A stretch of DNA of 31,673 bases from an uncultured Oscillospiraceae bacterium (GCA_934569045.1 CAKTJX010000030.1:1-31673); one strand, 5' to 3'; positions 1 to 7,532 are shown, numbered from the stretch's first letter. Translations and numbers: made by a program. The notes: generated by a model not told the origin, from the sequence alone.

Positions 1-157
1 CCCATTTGTCAAGCACTTTTTTACAAAAACTGACAGCCATTTTTGGTTGTTTTGATGGTGGGCATTTGTCCGTCAATAGTACACATCGTAGTGCGGCGGG
101 GTCTCTTAAATTGACAATTGGAAATTGATAAATGATAATGCGAATCAATAATTGGCA
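1..157. other. Left-edge sequence, non-homologous and repeat-like
   Basis: No gene is recognisable here. The kinase frame of the next feature stays open to the window edge on the minus strand, but its recognisable homology stops at about 158. Bases 104-155 are AT-rich and made of degenerate AATTGAYAATT-like words, unlike the GC-rich coding sequence beside them. Bases 1-14 and 61-74 both contain the word CATTTGTC. On the minus strand bases 7-12 read TTGACA. This could be the edge of a mobile element or an assembly break; the sequence does not decide. Confidence 0.4.
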
Positions 158-1153
158 GTGGGTTGCCTCCAGACCGTTCATATTGGGCATCTGCACATCC
201 ATCAGGATCGCGTCATAGTCCCTGGGCTGCACCCGCCGGAAGGCCTCCACCAGCTTTGCGCCGTCGGGATAGATATCGCAGGCGGCATCGTTCACCTCCA
301 GGACTGCCTTCAGGATTTCCGCGTTCAGCTCATTATCCTCGGCGCACAGGAACCGCATTCCCCGCAGAATCGAGTGGCATTCCTCCACAGGCACATTTTC
401 ATGGACCTGCTCGATGGCCGCAATCAGATTGGACAGGAAGAACGGGCGGGCAATCAGGCCGTCCACGTTGGCTTCTTTCAGGGTATCGAGAACCTTTTCC
501 CATTCCGCGTAGTCGCAGCAGAAAATCAGAATCTCTTCCTTTACCACCGTTCGCAGCCGCCGTACAGTGTCGCCCAGATTTTCCGCATCCAGGCGGCCTG
601 CCAGCAGAACCACATCAAAGGGAAGGCCCACCAGCGCGGCAGCCTCCGCCTCGGTGGAAACGGCGCGGAAGGGGACGTTCGCCTGCCGCATGCTGGATTC
701 CGCGTTGCGAACCAGCACCGCGTCCTCCGACACCAGCAGCACGCCCTTCGCCGGGACCTCCCGCGCGGCGCTCTGGTCAACGGGCAGCGTCAGCGTCACG
801 TCAAAGCGGCTGCCCACATCCACCTCACTGTGCACCTCAATGGTGCCGCCCGCCATGTCCACAATGCTTTTCATAATGGCCATACCCAGGCCGGTGCCCT
901 GAATCCTATTGGTCACGGAGTTTTCGGACCGGGTGAAGGGCTCAAAGATGTGCTTCACAAATTCCGGGGTCATGCCGTAGCCGTTGTCCGTAACGGTGAT
1001 GCGGATGGTGGCGCAGCCCGGTTTCTCGCAGGGCAGCTCCGCCAGATCCAGCGCGATGCTGCCGCCATAAGGCGTGTACTTCACCGCGTTGGACAGCAGA
1101 TTAATGAAAATCTGCCGCAGGCGGACCCCGTCCCCGATCAGGTACTCATGCCG
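158..1153 (-). pseudogene. Hybrid sensor histidine kinase remnant (HATPase plus two receiver domains), truncated at both ends
   Basis: Read on the minus strand, the frame starts with RHEYLIGDGVRLRQ, the usual entry to a HATPase_c domain. It has the N box (INLLSNAVKYTP), the G1 box (DNGYGM) and the G2 box (GTGLGM), so the ATP-binding fold is present. A degenerate receiver domain follows, in which the phospho-acceptor position reads LLAGRL instead of the usual LLDxxM. A second receiver domain has the acidic pair (AEDNE) and a normal LMDVQMPNMNG, but homology ends just after GLEAT. The sensor, membrane segments and phospho-accepting histidine (HisKA) domain are all missing. No start codon of its own is evident, because its first codons overlap the last codons of the solute-binding protein in another frame. 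I infer a deletion-born remnant that is unlikely to be functional. A chimeric assembly is the alternative. Confidence 0.75.
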
Positions 1154-2481
1154 GAGATGGCCCGGGCGCAGTCCTCCATGGGGATATTTTCAGTGGCCGT
1201 GGTATAGACGGTGACCTCATCGTCCGTAATGGCCTTCTGGTTGTCGTCAAAGCACTGGATGACCTCATCCACCGTAGCGCGGCCGCAGACAAAGTCAATC
1301 ATCTTTTCTCCCAGCACAACCACAATGTTTTCCCAGCCGGAATAGATAAAGCTGGCGGTGTGGCCGCTGTTCAGCTCATCGAGAATGTCGGCATAGAAGC
1401 TATCCTCGCCAACCGTCGCGTCCTTCAGGGGCAGCAGCCGGGCATTGTTCTGCGTGGGGTCCAGGGACTCCATGCCCTCTACGGTAGAGAGCACGCCCAT
1501 CACCTTCAGGGCATCCGCCAGCTTCTTCTCGCTGCCCTTCTCCCCCAGGCTCTTGTTCAGGCCCACATAGCGGCTGACATTCAGGATGAATACGTTGTGG
1601 TTGCCGTCCTCGGAAAGGTAGGGCATCAGGCTGTATTTGTCCGTGACACCCAGCGCCGCGCTGAAGTCCGCACTGTTGCCCACCACAAACAAAGTTTTGC
1701 CCTCTGCCACAGACGCCTTCGTCTCGCCGTCATCCGTGGGGGAGCCCAGGCCGTTCAGCATGCCGATGTCCCGCCAGCGCTGGATCAGCCGGATGCTCTT
1801 CTCAATCTCGGGAGTGCCCTTGACCGTTGCCTCGCCCTTGATAAACCGGTTCTGCCAGGCCAGCCCCTCGGTGGAGCTGAGATACCCCGTGTCGGCAATG
1901 TTGCACAGATACTGGAACCCATAGCCGGGGAACTGGAGCATATCCACGCAGAATGTGCATCCGGCCGCCTCTACGGCGGTCTTCATTTCCTCCAGCTCCT
2001 TCAGGTTGGTGGGCAGGGTCCAGCCGTTCTTTTCCAGCAGGGTTTTGTTATAGGTGATGCCCAGGGCGTTGTAGCCCAGGGGCATCATATACACGCCGCC
2101 CTCATAGGTCACCTCCCGCAGACGGGACTGGACATAATTCTCGGTGAAATCAAAGCCGGAAAGGTCCAGCAGCTGGCCCTTGTCGTCATACTGCCCCGGC
2201 GAATAGACCGTTGAAAAATAGATATCCGTCATCTGGTCTGCCCGGCGCATATCAGTAAAAAACGCGGTGGTATTGCCGCCGTTGTAGGGAATGATCTCCA
2301 GATTGACCTCCGGATATTTCTCACGCACCAGATCCCGGAACGTTGCCATATTGCGGTACGGCGCGTTCATGGTAATCACCGGATGCTCGCTGTCCTTCCC
2401 GGACTCCGCTCTGCTTCCGCACCCGGCCAGCAGCGACAGTAGACCTGCCGCCGCCAGCAGAAGACACAATACTCTTTTCAT
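1138..2481 (-). CDS. ABC-type sugar solute-binding lipoprotein, 447 aa
   Basis: It starts with MKRVLCLLL, a hydrophobic stretch and lipobox LLAG-C (Cys21), so it should be a lipid-anchored extracytoplasmic binding protein. The body resembles family-1 sugar-binding proteins: a Pro/Tyr-rich pocket region (MMPLGYNALGITYNKTLLEKNG) and a GKTLFVVGNSADFSAAL segment in the second lobe. The length of 447 aa is normal for a bare binding protein. No permease genes lie next to it, so its partners are elsewhere or lost. The end is odd: after about residue 425 (VYTTATENIPMEDCARAI) the protein stops within a few residues, exactly where kinase homology begins in another frame. The native C-terminus may therefore be missing. 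The Shine-Dalgarno sequence is weak (GAAAG, A-rich). Confidence 0.85.
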   Translation of the reverse strand: MKRVLCLLLAAAGLLSLLAGCGSRAESGKDSEHPVITMNAPYRNMATFRDLVREKYPEVNLEIIPYNGGNTTAFFTDMRRADQMTDIYFSTVYSPGQYDDKGQLLDLSGFDFTENYVQSRLREVTYEGGVYMMPLGYNALGITYNKTLLEKNGWTLPTNLKELEEMKTAVEAAGCTFCVDMLQFPGYGFQYLCNIADTGYLSSTEGLAWQNRFIKGEATVKGTPEIEKSIRLIQRWRDIGMLNGLGSPTDDGETKASVAEGKTLFVVGNSADFSAALGVTDKYSLMPYLSEDGNHNVFILNVSRYVGLNKSLGEKGSEKKLADALKVMGVLSTVEGMESLDPTQNNARLLPLKDATVGEDSFYADILDELNSGHTASFIYSGWENIVVVLGEKMIDFVCGRATVDEVIQCFDDNQKAITDDEVTVYTTATENIPMEDCARAISGMST

Positions 2482-2602
2482 ATCTCTTTTTTCTTTCTAT
2501 TTCCGAAGCGGCTGAACCGCCTTCCCCCCGCCGCGGCATCATTCCGTTTCCGCAGGCAGACAAATTTCTTGCAGTTCAGAAAAGACATAGAATAACGTTT
2601 CT

Positions 2603-2631
2603 GTTATATGCAATTTTTTACAGATTTTCAA
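2603..2631 (-). promoter_or_regulatory. Probable sigma-A promoter for the solute-binding gene
   Basis: On the minus strand the -35 is TTGAAA (2626-2631) and the -10 is TATAAC (2603-2608), with a 17-bp spacer. This gives a leader of about 110 nt before the start codon at 2481. It is two mismatches from full consensus and lies in an AT-rich patch upstream of the gene. Confidence 0.5.
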
Positions 2632-2779
2632 GTGTAAATTCCCGAAAGCTGCCGATTTCCGGACGATATGAAGCTGGGCAGAATTCAGCCCGCGGATCGC
2701 GCATTCGAGGATATTCTGAACGAACTGGACGGATTGATCACGGCCCAACGGTGCCGCCCGTCGCATTTTTAAAAAAGCA
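2632..2779. other. Intergenic stretch without a supported gene
   Basis: This is the rest of the gap between the solute-binding gene and the DUF2500 gene. A 34-codon plus-strand frame starts at the ATG near 2669 and ends at the TAA just before the terminator. It has no clear ribosome binding site, so I do not call it. It could be the 3' scrap of a lost plus-strand gene, since the terminator that follows also works in that direction. Confidence 0.35.
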
Positions 2780-2811
2780 GGGCATATCCCGCATAACGCG
2801 GCGATATGCCC
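2780..2811. terminator. Bidirectional rho-independent terminator
   Basis: GGGCATATC (2780-2788) pairs with GATATGCCC (2803-2811) and the inner CCGC pairs with GCGG, with a single bulged C. T-rich runs flank both sides (ATTTTTTATTTT on the plus strand, TGCTTTTTT on the minus strand). It should end transcription of the DUF2500 gene on the minus strand. Confidence 0.8.
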
Positions 2812-2860
2812 CATTTTTTATTTTCCGAATGGAATAACAGTTCCGCGGCTGCCCAATCAT

Positions 2861-3232
2861 TCACACCCGCTCAAACCCCAGATACCGTGTCCCCTGGAAG
2901 GACAGCTTCCCCCGGTCTCCCTCCACCAGCATGCCGTATTCGTTTCCGGCCAGTCGGAGCTCCATGCGGTCGCCGCTCTCCACCTGGAAGGTTGCGTAAT
3001 AGGCAGTATAGCTGTGATACTGCTGCATCCCATTGGGGCTGCCATCCAAATGGCGGGTGACATTGGTCCGTTTTGCCACAACGGTGGCAGGGACCGTCAG
3101 TCTGGGGGAATGATTGTTTTTATTCCATTGCCCGATACCCTTCACCGCTGTCAGAATGATAAAAACTGCCACCAGAAGAAACCCAACGGAAAACAAGACT
3201 CCAAAAATACCAAACCCCATTTCAAATCCCAT
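2861..3232 (-). CDS. DUF2500-family membrane-anchored protein, 123 aa
   Basis: One N-terminal transmembrane segment (about residues 5-30) is followed by a soluble domain. The domain has the DUF2500 hallmarks: the block SPRLTVPATVVAKRTNV, then YATFQVESGDRMELRL, EYGMLVEGDRGKLSFQGTRYLGFER at the C-terminus. The family (E. coli YhhM-like) has no established function. The soluble part should face outward if the short N-terminus stays inside. It is a single gene with its own terminator downstream, and the length is normal for the family. Confidence 0.85.
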   Translation of the reverse strand: MGFEMGFGIFGVLFSVGFLLVAVFIILTAVKGIGQWNKNNHSPRLTVPATVVAKRTNVTRHLDGSPNGMQQYHSYTAYYATFQVESGDRMELRLAGNEYGMLVEGDRGKLSFQGTRYLGFERV

Positions 3233-3310
3233 ACTGCTCCCCCATTTCTCATTTTTCTTTTATTGTATCATAGGCGGCAGTTTCCGTCAAATTAAGATTT
3301 CCCTATAAAA

Positions 3311-3345
3311 CAAGGGTTCGCCGCGCTCATTACGGTGAACCCTTG
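3311..3345 (-). terminator. Terminator after the lipoprotein gene
   Basis: CAAGGGTTC (3311-3319) pairs perfectly with GAACCCTTG (3337-3345). Four more inner pairs make a stem of about 13 bp. On the minus strand the stem is followed by TTTTATA. It lies just after the stop of the lipoprotein gene at 3352 and ends the regulator/DUF624/lipoprotein unit. Confidence 0.85.
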
Positions 3346-3351
3346 CCATTT

Positions 3352-3960
3352 TCAGATATTTTCTTCCAGCAGCGCCGAAAACGCTTCTTCCGACAGCGGC
3401 GTGCTCACGCAGATGGAATAGGCAAACTGCCCATCCGTCCAGGCGGCCAGTGAGAACGCCCCGTTTTCGCCCTTCAGTGTCACGCTCATCCCGGCGATTT
3501 CCAGGGTCTCCACCTGGGTGTAGACGTTGTAGTCGCCGGAATTGTCCTCGGTGCCCTGGCTTTTCCGATAGCGCAGATTCTCGGTTCCGCCAAAATACTG
3601 GATTTCCGCCAGAGCGCCCCAGTAGGACACATACTTTGTCTGCTCCACCGCGAAGGGCAGCCCCGTCAGCTCTTTCATATCCATTCCCGTTTTCTTGGAA
3701 AGGGCCGCCAGGCTGTCCACGGTTTCAATCTGGGCCGTGGACAGCATTCCCTGCTCCGGCTCCTTCGCCTGCTTTGGCTTCCAGGCAAACCAGCAGCACA
3801 CGACAATAGGGTCGCTGCCCGGAATCATCGTTCCGTCCGAAGTGTAGGAGCTGTTCCCATCGTTGGTGGTGGGCGTGGGCACTTCCCCATTCTTCCCGCC
3901 GCAGGCCGCCAAAGACAGGGCCAGCACCAGACTCAAAACACATACAATCAACTTTTTCAT
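3352..3960 (-). CDS. Small lipoprotein, DUF4367-like, 202 aa
   Basis: I chose the start at MKKLIVCVLS because it gives a clean lipoprotein signal (LSLAAC, Cys20) and has an AGAAAGGAA ribosome binding site. The frame is open further upstream, but only as an antisense-like shadow of the DUF624 gene. After a Gly/Thr/Ser linker the mature domain contains PFAVEQTKYVSYWGALAEI and an end like AWTDGQFAYSICVSTPLSEEAF. That resembles the DUF4367 fold seen in Firmicutes lipoproteins; this is family resemblance, not a firm assignment. No function is known. It follows the DUF624 gene by 95 bp and precedes a strong terminator, so it is probably the last gene of the regulator unit. Confidence 0.75.
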   Translation of the reverse strand: MKKLIVCVLSLVLALSLAACGGKNGEVPTPTTNDGNSSYTSDGTMIPGSDPIVVCCWFAWKPKQAKEPEQGMLSTAQIETVDSLAALSKKTGMDMKELTGLPFAVEQTKYVSYWGALAEIQYFGGTENLRYRKSQGTEDNSGDYNVYTQVETLEIAGMSVTLKGENGAFSLAAWTDGQFAYSICVSTPLSEEAFSALLEENI

Positions 3961-4055
3961 AGCAAATGCATTCCTTTCTTTTCCCGGCATCTTTGCCGTT
4001 CTATCCTGGATACAGCCGGGAAAAGCGGAATGTTGCAGCCGACGCGAAAAATTTT

Positions 4056-4685
4056 TTATTTTTCTTCCTCCAGCTGCTCCAGCGCCGCAAAGATGCGGTC
4101 CGTCACATGCAGATCGTACAGGGCAATCAGCGCGAAGCCGCAGACGGGCCACAGGAAGCTCAGCAAGACAAAGGCCCGGGGCAGCACCACCAGCAGCAGC
4201 AGCGGCAGCAGATTCATGGCCGTTACCAGCAGCATCTTCGGCAGGTTCGCAATGCTCAGCAGCACCGCGTTGACCACCGTATCCCGGACGGTGCCATGGT
4301 AGCGGACCAGCAGCGGAAACATCAGCCCCGCCACCAGCGTCAGCGCCAGCAGGCAGAAGCAGATCAGCACGATCACCGCCATGCGGCCTGGAAACTCCAG
4401 ATAGGCCACAATCCGGTAGTCCAGCGCCAGCACCAGCCCCGCGAACACCGTCAGCAGCCACAGCACAGTGGCCTTTCCGAAGTATCGGCGGAAGGCCCCG
4501 AAGAAAGCCTTCGCCCCGCAGTCCTCCTCCTGCCGCATCTGCGTCAGCGCGGACAGCATGGCGCAGGTAGAGGCCCCCACGGTCACAATGGGCAGGCTGC
4601 ACAGCAGCCAGAAGAAATTGATTTTGAACAGCGCCACAAACCTGGCGCACAGCTGCATGAATTTGGAATCGGGAGTCAGCTTCAT
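4056..4685 (-). CDS. DUF624 (YesL-like) integral membrane protein, 209 aa
   Basis: It starts at MKLTPDSKFMQLC, after an AAAGGCGG ribosome binding site; an upstream in-frame ATG would overlap the regulator gene. The N-terminus has the DUF624 signature: a helix into FFWLLCSLPIVTVGASTCAM, then a Lys/Arg-rich loop around AFFGAFRRYFGKA. There are about five membrane segments (about residues 17-45, 70-90, 98-122, 145-168, 170-190). DUF624 proteins are often encoded beside carbohydrate ABC transporters in Firmicutes, and here the gene sits between a MurR-like regulator and a lipoprotein, divergent from a sugar transporter. Their biochemical role is unknown; a helper function in sugar uptake is an inference. 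It starts 13 bp after the regulator stop, so the two are co-transcribed. Confidence 0.85.
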   Translation of the reverse strand: MKLTPDSKFMQLCARFVALFKINFFWLLCSLPIVTVGASTCAMLSALTQMRQEEDCGAKAFFGAFRRYFGKATVLWLLTVFAGLVLALDYRIVAYLEFPGRMAVIVLICFCLLALTLVAGLMFPLLVRYHGTVRDTVVNAVLLSIANLPKMLLVTAMNLLPLLLLVVLPRAFVLLSFLWPVCGFALIALYDLHVTDRIFAALEQLEEEK

Positions 4686-4698
4686 GGAATACCGCCTT

Positions 4699-5559
4699 TT
4701 ACTTTTCTTTCTGGGGCTTTTCGCCCTTGACAATATGGGTTCTCGACAGCTGGTTCACCGACTGGTCATAGTCGGCATTGGCCAGGGCCGTAAAGAGAAT
4801 GTCCACCACATTCAGCTGGGACATCCGGGAGGACATGGCGCCGCTGCGAAACAGCGATTCGTTGGCGGCAGTGTAGAGCCTGTAATCCGCCAGATCGGAT
4901 ACCGGCGACTGGATGCAGCGGGTAATTGCGATCATTGGCGTGCCCCGGTGCTTCAGATTCTTCATGCACTCGATGACCTCCGCCGTGGCTCCGGAATAGG
5001 AGAACACCAGCGCCGCGTCCTGGGCCGTGGCATTGAAGGACTGCACCAGCTGAGAATGCCAGTCCTCATTAATAATACACAGCTTATTCAGCCGGAGAAA
5101 TTTCAGGTACGCATCCTTGGCGGCGCACAGCGAAGCGCCCATGCCGAACAGATAGATCACCCGGGCCCGGCGGATCACCTCCACGCTGCTGCGCAGTACA
5201 TCCACATCCATCAGATCCCGGGTCTCCTCCAGGGAGAGGATATTGGCATCCGTGATCTTATCGATGATCTGCTCTAAGGAGTCGGAGTGCTGGATCTCCT
5301 GCTGGCTGCCCCGGAGGCTCTGCTCCCGGTGGGCCAGCTCCGTTGTCACCGCCCGGCGGAATTCCTTGTAGCCGGAAAAGCCCGTGTGGCCGCACATCCG
5401 GACAATGGTCGAGGGGGAGGAAAAGGTCTTCTGGGCCAGTTCGTGGACGCTGAGATCCACCACCAGCTGCGGGTCCGCCAGGATTCGTTCCGCCACGCCT
5501 CTTTCTGTACTGGAAAATTGTGCCGAGCGTTCCCGCAGCCGGATCAGAGCGCTGCTCAT
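4699..5559 (-). CDS. RpiR/MurR-family transcriptional regulator, 286 aa
   Basis: The N-terminal HTH_6 domain spans about residues 1-75, with the helix-turn-helix at about 37-62 (LSVHELAQKTFSSPSTIVRMCGHTGF, abbreviated: LSVHELAQKT then SPSTIVRMC). A SIS phosphosugar-binding domain covers about 125-255 (YLFGMGAS; VFSYSGAT). I chose MSSALIRL because AAAGGCGG precedes it; upstream in-frame Met codons lack this. MurR of E. coli is an RpiR-type repressor that binds MurNAc-6-P, the substrate of MurQ. With murQ, anmK and a MurNAc-type kinase in the divergent cluster, the same ligand is the natural guess here. GlcNAc-6-P or GlcN-6-P are alternatives. It heads a unit with DUF624 and the lipoprotein and probably controls the shared intergenic region. 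Confidence 0.9.
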   Translation of the reverse strand: MSSALIRLRERSAQFSSTERGVAERILADPQLVVDLSVHELAQKTFSSPSTIVRMCGHTGFSGYKEFRRAVTTELAHREQSLRGSQQEIQHSDSLEQIIDKITDANILSLEETRDLMDVDVLRSSVEVIRRARVIYLFGMGASLCAAKDAYLKFLRLNKLCIINEDWHSQLVQSFNATAQDAALVFSYSGATAEVIECMKNLKHRGTPMIAITRCIQSPVSDLADYRLYTAANESLFRSGAMSSRMSQLNVVDILFTALANADYDQSVNQLSRTHIVKGEKPQKEK

Positions 5560-5683
5560 ACTTTTTCCGCCTTTCCCGAAATTTTTTACCGTCATTTGTG
5601 TTTTTCTACAGTATGCGTACCATTGTAACGTCTTTTCCCGGGAATCGCCATGCATTTTGTGACCAAATATTTCATTTCAGTTT

Positions 5684-5698
5684 TGTGCATAATGTACA
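5684..5698. promoter_or_regulatory. Candidate operator palindrome
   Basis: TGTGCATAATGTACA is a 15-bp palindrome with one imperfect pair (G·T), located about 100 bp upstream of the -35 of the binding-protein promoter in the shared control region. It could be a regulator binding site. There is no second clear copy, so this is a guess. Confidence 0.25.
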
Positions 5699-5797
5699 TT
5701 TTTATCTTCCATATTTTGTCGTAGTTTCACCAAAGCGGTTAAAACAGCGTCTTTTAATTCAGCAAATAAAACAAAGTTTCATTCATCCACAAAAATA

Positions 5798-5826
5798 TTG
5801 ACATAAAATACTGTATTCGCTATAAT
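5798..5826 (+). promoter_or_regulatory. Perfect-consensus sigma-A promoter for the transporter operon
   Basis: TTGACA (5798-5803) and TATAAT (5821-5826) are separated by exactly 17 bp, so every base of both hexamers matches consensus. It places the transcript start near 5833, about 68 nt before the binding-protein start codon. A promoter this strong suggests high output when not repressed, consistent with control by the divergent RpiR-type regulator. Confidence 0.9.
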
Positions 5827-5900
5827 GAGGCCAGAGCGAACCGGTTGTTCCGAATCGCGGGACGCCGACGCGCAATTTGAATACCAGGAGGATAACAGAA

Positions 5901-7343
5901 ATGAAAAAGATCGTCACCATGCTGCTGGTCTGTGTGATGGTTCTGGGCCTGTTCGCCGGCTGCGGCAACGGAAGCACCCAGCAGACCACCACCACCGCCG
6001 CAACCACTGCCGCGCCCGCCGCGGAGACGGAAGCTCCCGCGCAGGAAACCGAAGCCGCGCCCGATACCATCGTGATCATGGCGCCCCCCGTCACCGGCAA
6101 CTACCTGGAAAACCTGAAGACCTGGGCCAACGATTTCCATGAGCTGTACCCCAACCTCACCGTACAGGTCATCGAAACCTCCTGGGGCGACCACAACGAC
6201 AAGCTCTCCACCATGGCTCAGGCCGGTGAGGCCCCCGACATTGCGGAGATTTCCTCCAACGCTCTGGGCACCTTCGTGGAGATGGGCGTGGCCATCGACA
6301 TTGCCAAGTACATGCCCGCGGACCGTCTGGCTGACTACGATGCGAACGCGCTGAAGTACCTGTCCCTGGAGGGCACCACCTACGGCCTGCCTCTGTACCT
6401 GACCATTCAGTCCATCGGCGCCAACAAGACCATGATGGAAGATCTGGGCATTGACGTTGCCAAGATTCAGAAGGAAGGCTGGACCTACGAGGAGTTCCTG
6501 GATGTCATCAAGAAGGGCACCAAGGACGGCTGCTATGGCTTCGTCTTCGCCAACTCCGGCGTTACCGCCTCCGATATGCTCTATATCTTCGGTGCGGGCG
6601 CCGGCCTGAGCAACACCTTCACCCCCGACCTGAAGTACACCATGACCTCCGAGAATATGCTCACCATGCTCAGCGCCGTTGAGGAAATGACCAAGTCCGG
6701 TTATATGCCCAACTACGGTGTGGAAGCCGGCCAGCGTATGGTAATGTGCCAGACCGGCAACGCCATGATCTTCGGCAAGGCCATGCCTCTGTTCGAGAAC
6801 AACTTCAAGAAGAACAACGCCGCTCTGGAAGCCAACGATGGCACCGCCGTTGAGAACTCCCTGCCTATGGACTACGCCTTCCTGCCCGTGCCCACCATGG
6901 ACGGATGCGCCGAGTCCTGCTACGGCACCGTTGACGGCCTGATCGCCATGCGGAACAAGAACACCACCGATGAGCACCTGCAGAACGTGCTGCTGTTCAT
7001 GGACTACATCTGCTCCGGCGAGCGGATCGCCACCTGCATGAACGAGCTGTATCTGGACCCCGTATGCCAGTCCGGCCGTGACGCCCTGGTTCTGGAAGAG
7101 GGCCGTGACGCCGACAACCTGGCCACCGCCGCCCGCTGCATCGCCATGGTGCAGGCGCCTCCCGAGGGTGTTACCACCGAGATGACCGCCACCGCCAAGA
7201 AGCTGATGGACGAGCAGATCGTGCCCAAGTTCCAGCTGCTGCTGGCCGGTGAGACCACCGCCCAAGAGGTTTACGACCACATCTGTGAGGCCGCCTACGC
7301 CGCCTTCGGCCAGGACAACTGCGTCTCCGGCAAGCTCGGCTAA
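5901..7343 (+). CDS. Sugar ABC transporter solute-binding lipoprotein, 480 aa
   Basis: The start at MKKIVTMLLV has AGGAGG 9 bp upstream. A lipoprotein signal ends in LFAG-C (Cys21), followed by a Thr/Ala/Glu/Pro-rich tether (about 22-55) that spaces the domain from the membrane. The binding domain begins at PDTIVIMAPP and has family-1 features (ETSWGDHNDKLSTMAQAGEAPDI shortened: WGDHNDKLS, then AGEAPDIAEI; YGLPLYLTIQSIGANKTMMEDLGI shortened: YGLPLYLTIQSIGANK). It is the first gene after a perfect promoter and ahead of two permeases, with a strong hairpin after it. The family imports oligosaccharides. From the operon I infer GlcNAc/MurNAc-containing saccharides or muropeptide sugars; the ligand cannot be read from sequence. 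Confidence 0.92.
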   Translation: MKKIVTMLLVCVMVLGLFAGCGNGSTQQTTTTAATTAAPAAETEAPAQETEAAPDTIVIMAPPVTGNYLENLKTWANDFHELYPNLTVQVIETSWGDHNDKLSTMAQAGEAPDIAEISSNALGTFVEMGVAIDIAKYMPADRLADYDANALKYLSLEGTTYGLPLYLTIQSIGANKTMMEDLGIDVAKIQKEGWTYEEFLDVIKKGTKDGCYGFVFANSGVTASDMLYIFGAGAGLSNTFTPDLKYTMTSENMLTMLSAVEEMTKSGYMPNYGVEAGQRMVMCQTGNAMIFGKAMPLFENNFKKNNAALEANDGTAVENSLPMDYAFLPVPTMDGCAESCYGTVDGLIAMRNKNTTDEHLQNVLLFMDYICSGERIATCMNELYLDPVCQSGRDALVLEEGRDADNLATAARCIAMVQAPPEGVTTEMTATAKKLMDEQIVPKFQLLLAGETTAQEVYDHICEAAYAAFGQDNCVSGKLG

Positions 7344-7349
7344 TGAATG

Positions 7350-7391
7350 AGAGGGTGCGTTGCAAAACGGAATACAACGCACCCTCTTTTT
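7350..7391 (+). terminator. Strong intercistronic terminator/attenuator
   Basis: AGAGGGTGCGTTG (7350-7362) pairs perfectly with CAACGCACCCTCT (7375-7387), followed by TTTTT. It lies between the binding-protein gene and the permeases. The likely effect is that most transcripts end here, giving excess binding protein over permease, as in many ABC sugar operons. The stem also protects the upstream mRNA. Confidence 0.88.
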
Positions 7392-7395
7392 GAAT

Positions 7396-7505
7396 CGTCC
7401 GGAAAGGACACCTTTTCCACCCGGAACGGGTGATTTCGTCCGATTGGAAATCGGATTTCTCCTGTCGGAAGACAGATTTTGTCCAGCCCTTGGCTGGATC
7501 TCATC
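7396..7505 (-). repeat. 22-nt-period variable-stem hairpin array (minus orientation)
   Basis: Clear hairpin units start at 7418, 7440, 7462 and 7483, with a degenerate one at 7396. The stems are CACCCG/CGGGTG, CCGATT/AATCGG, CTGTC/GACAG and CCAGCC/GGCTGG, with 3-4-nt loops. They are separated by 7-nt linkers at 7433, 7455 and 7476 that read ACGAAAT, GAGAAAT and ACAAAAT on the minus strand. Stems differ in sequence but stay self-complementary. The period, linker and architecture match the array at 16981-17107 in the opposite orientation. Function is unknown. Confidence 0.7.
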
Positions 7506-7532
7506 GGGGCTGCTGCAAAACGCGGCAGCCCC
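7506..7532 (+). repeat. GC-rich hairpin before the permease gene
   Basis: GGGGCTGC (7506-7513) pairs with GCAGCCCC (7525-7532), followed by ATTTTAAC. It directly follows the 22-nt array and sits 24 bp before the permease start codon. It may be a weak second terminator or a 5' stabilising stem for the permease mRNA. Confidence 0.6.

Larger units (their letters stand above)
5560..5900. promoter_or_regulatory. Divergent control region between regulator and transporter
   Basis: This 341-bp gene-free region lies between the divergent regulator and binding-protein genes. It holds the plus-strand promoter listed below, an AT-rich stretch (5660-5800) with a palindrome, and scattered TTTCATT words near 5670 and 5779. 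No riboswitch-like structure is evident. I could not pick out a convincing minus-strand promoter for the regulator. Confidence 0.6.

Noticed and set aside
152..1207. 351-codon plus-strand open frame
   Set aside because: It is antisense to the kinase remnant, where HATPase and receiver motifs are clear on the minus strand.
2539..2814. 91-codon minus-strand open frame
   Set aside because: There is no ribosome binding site, it runs through the terminator and the promoter of the binding-protein gene, and it has no family resemblance.
3352..4650. One 432-aa minus-strand protein
   Set aside because: Its first 230 residues are an out-of-frame reading of the DUF624 gene. The real lipoprotein starts at the internal Met with a signal peptide and ribosome binding site at 3960.
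5725..5745. Catabolite-responsive element near 5730
   Set aside because: CCAAAGCGGTTAAAA only loosely fits the cre consensus, with three mismatches at key positions.
5820..7382. 520-codon minus-strand open frame
   Set aside because: It is antisense to the solute-binding protein, Gly/Val/His-rich with no recognisable domain, and its direction conflicts with the perfect promoter and the ribosome binding site of the plus-strand gene.
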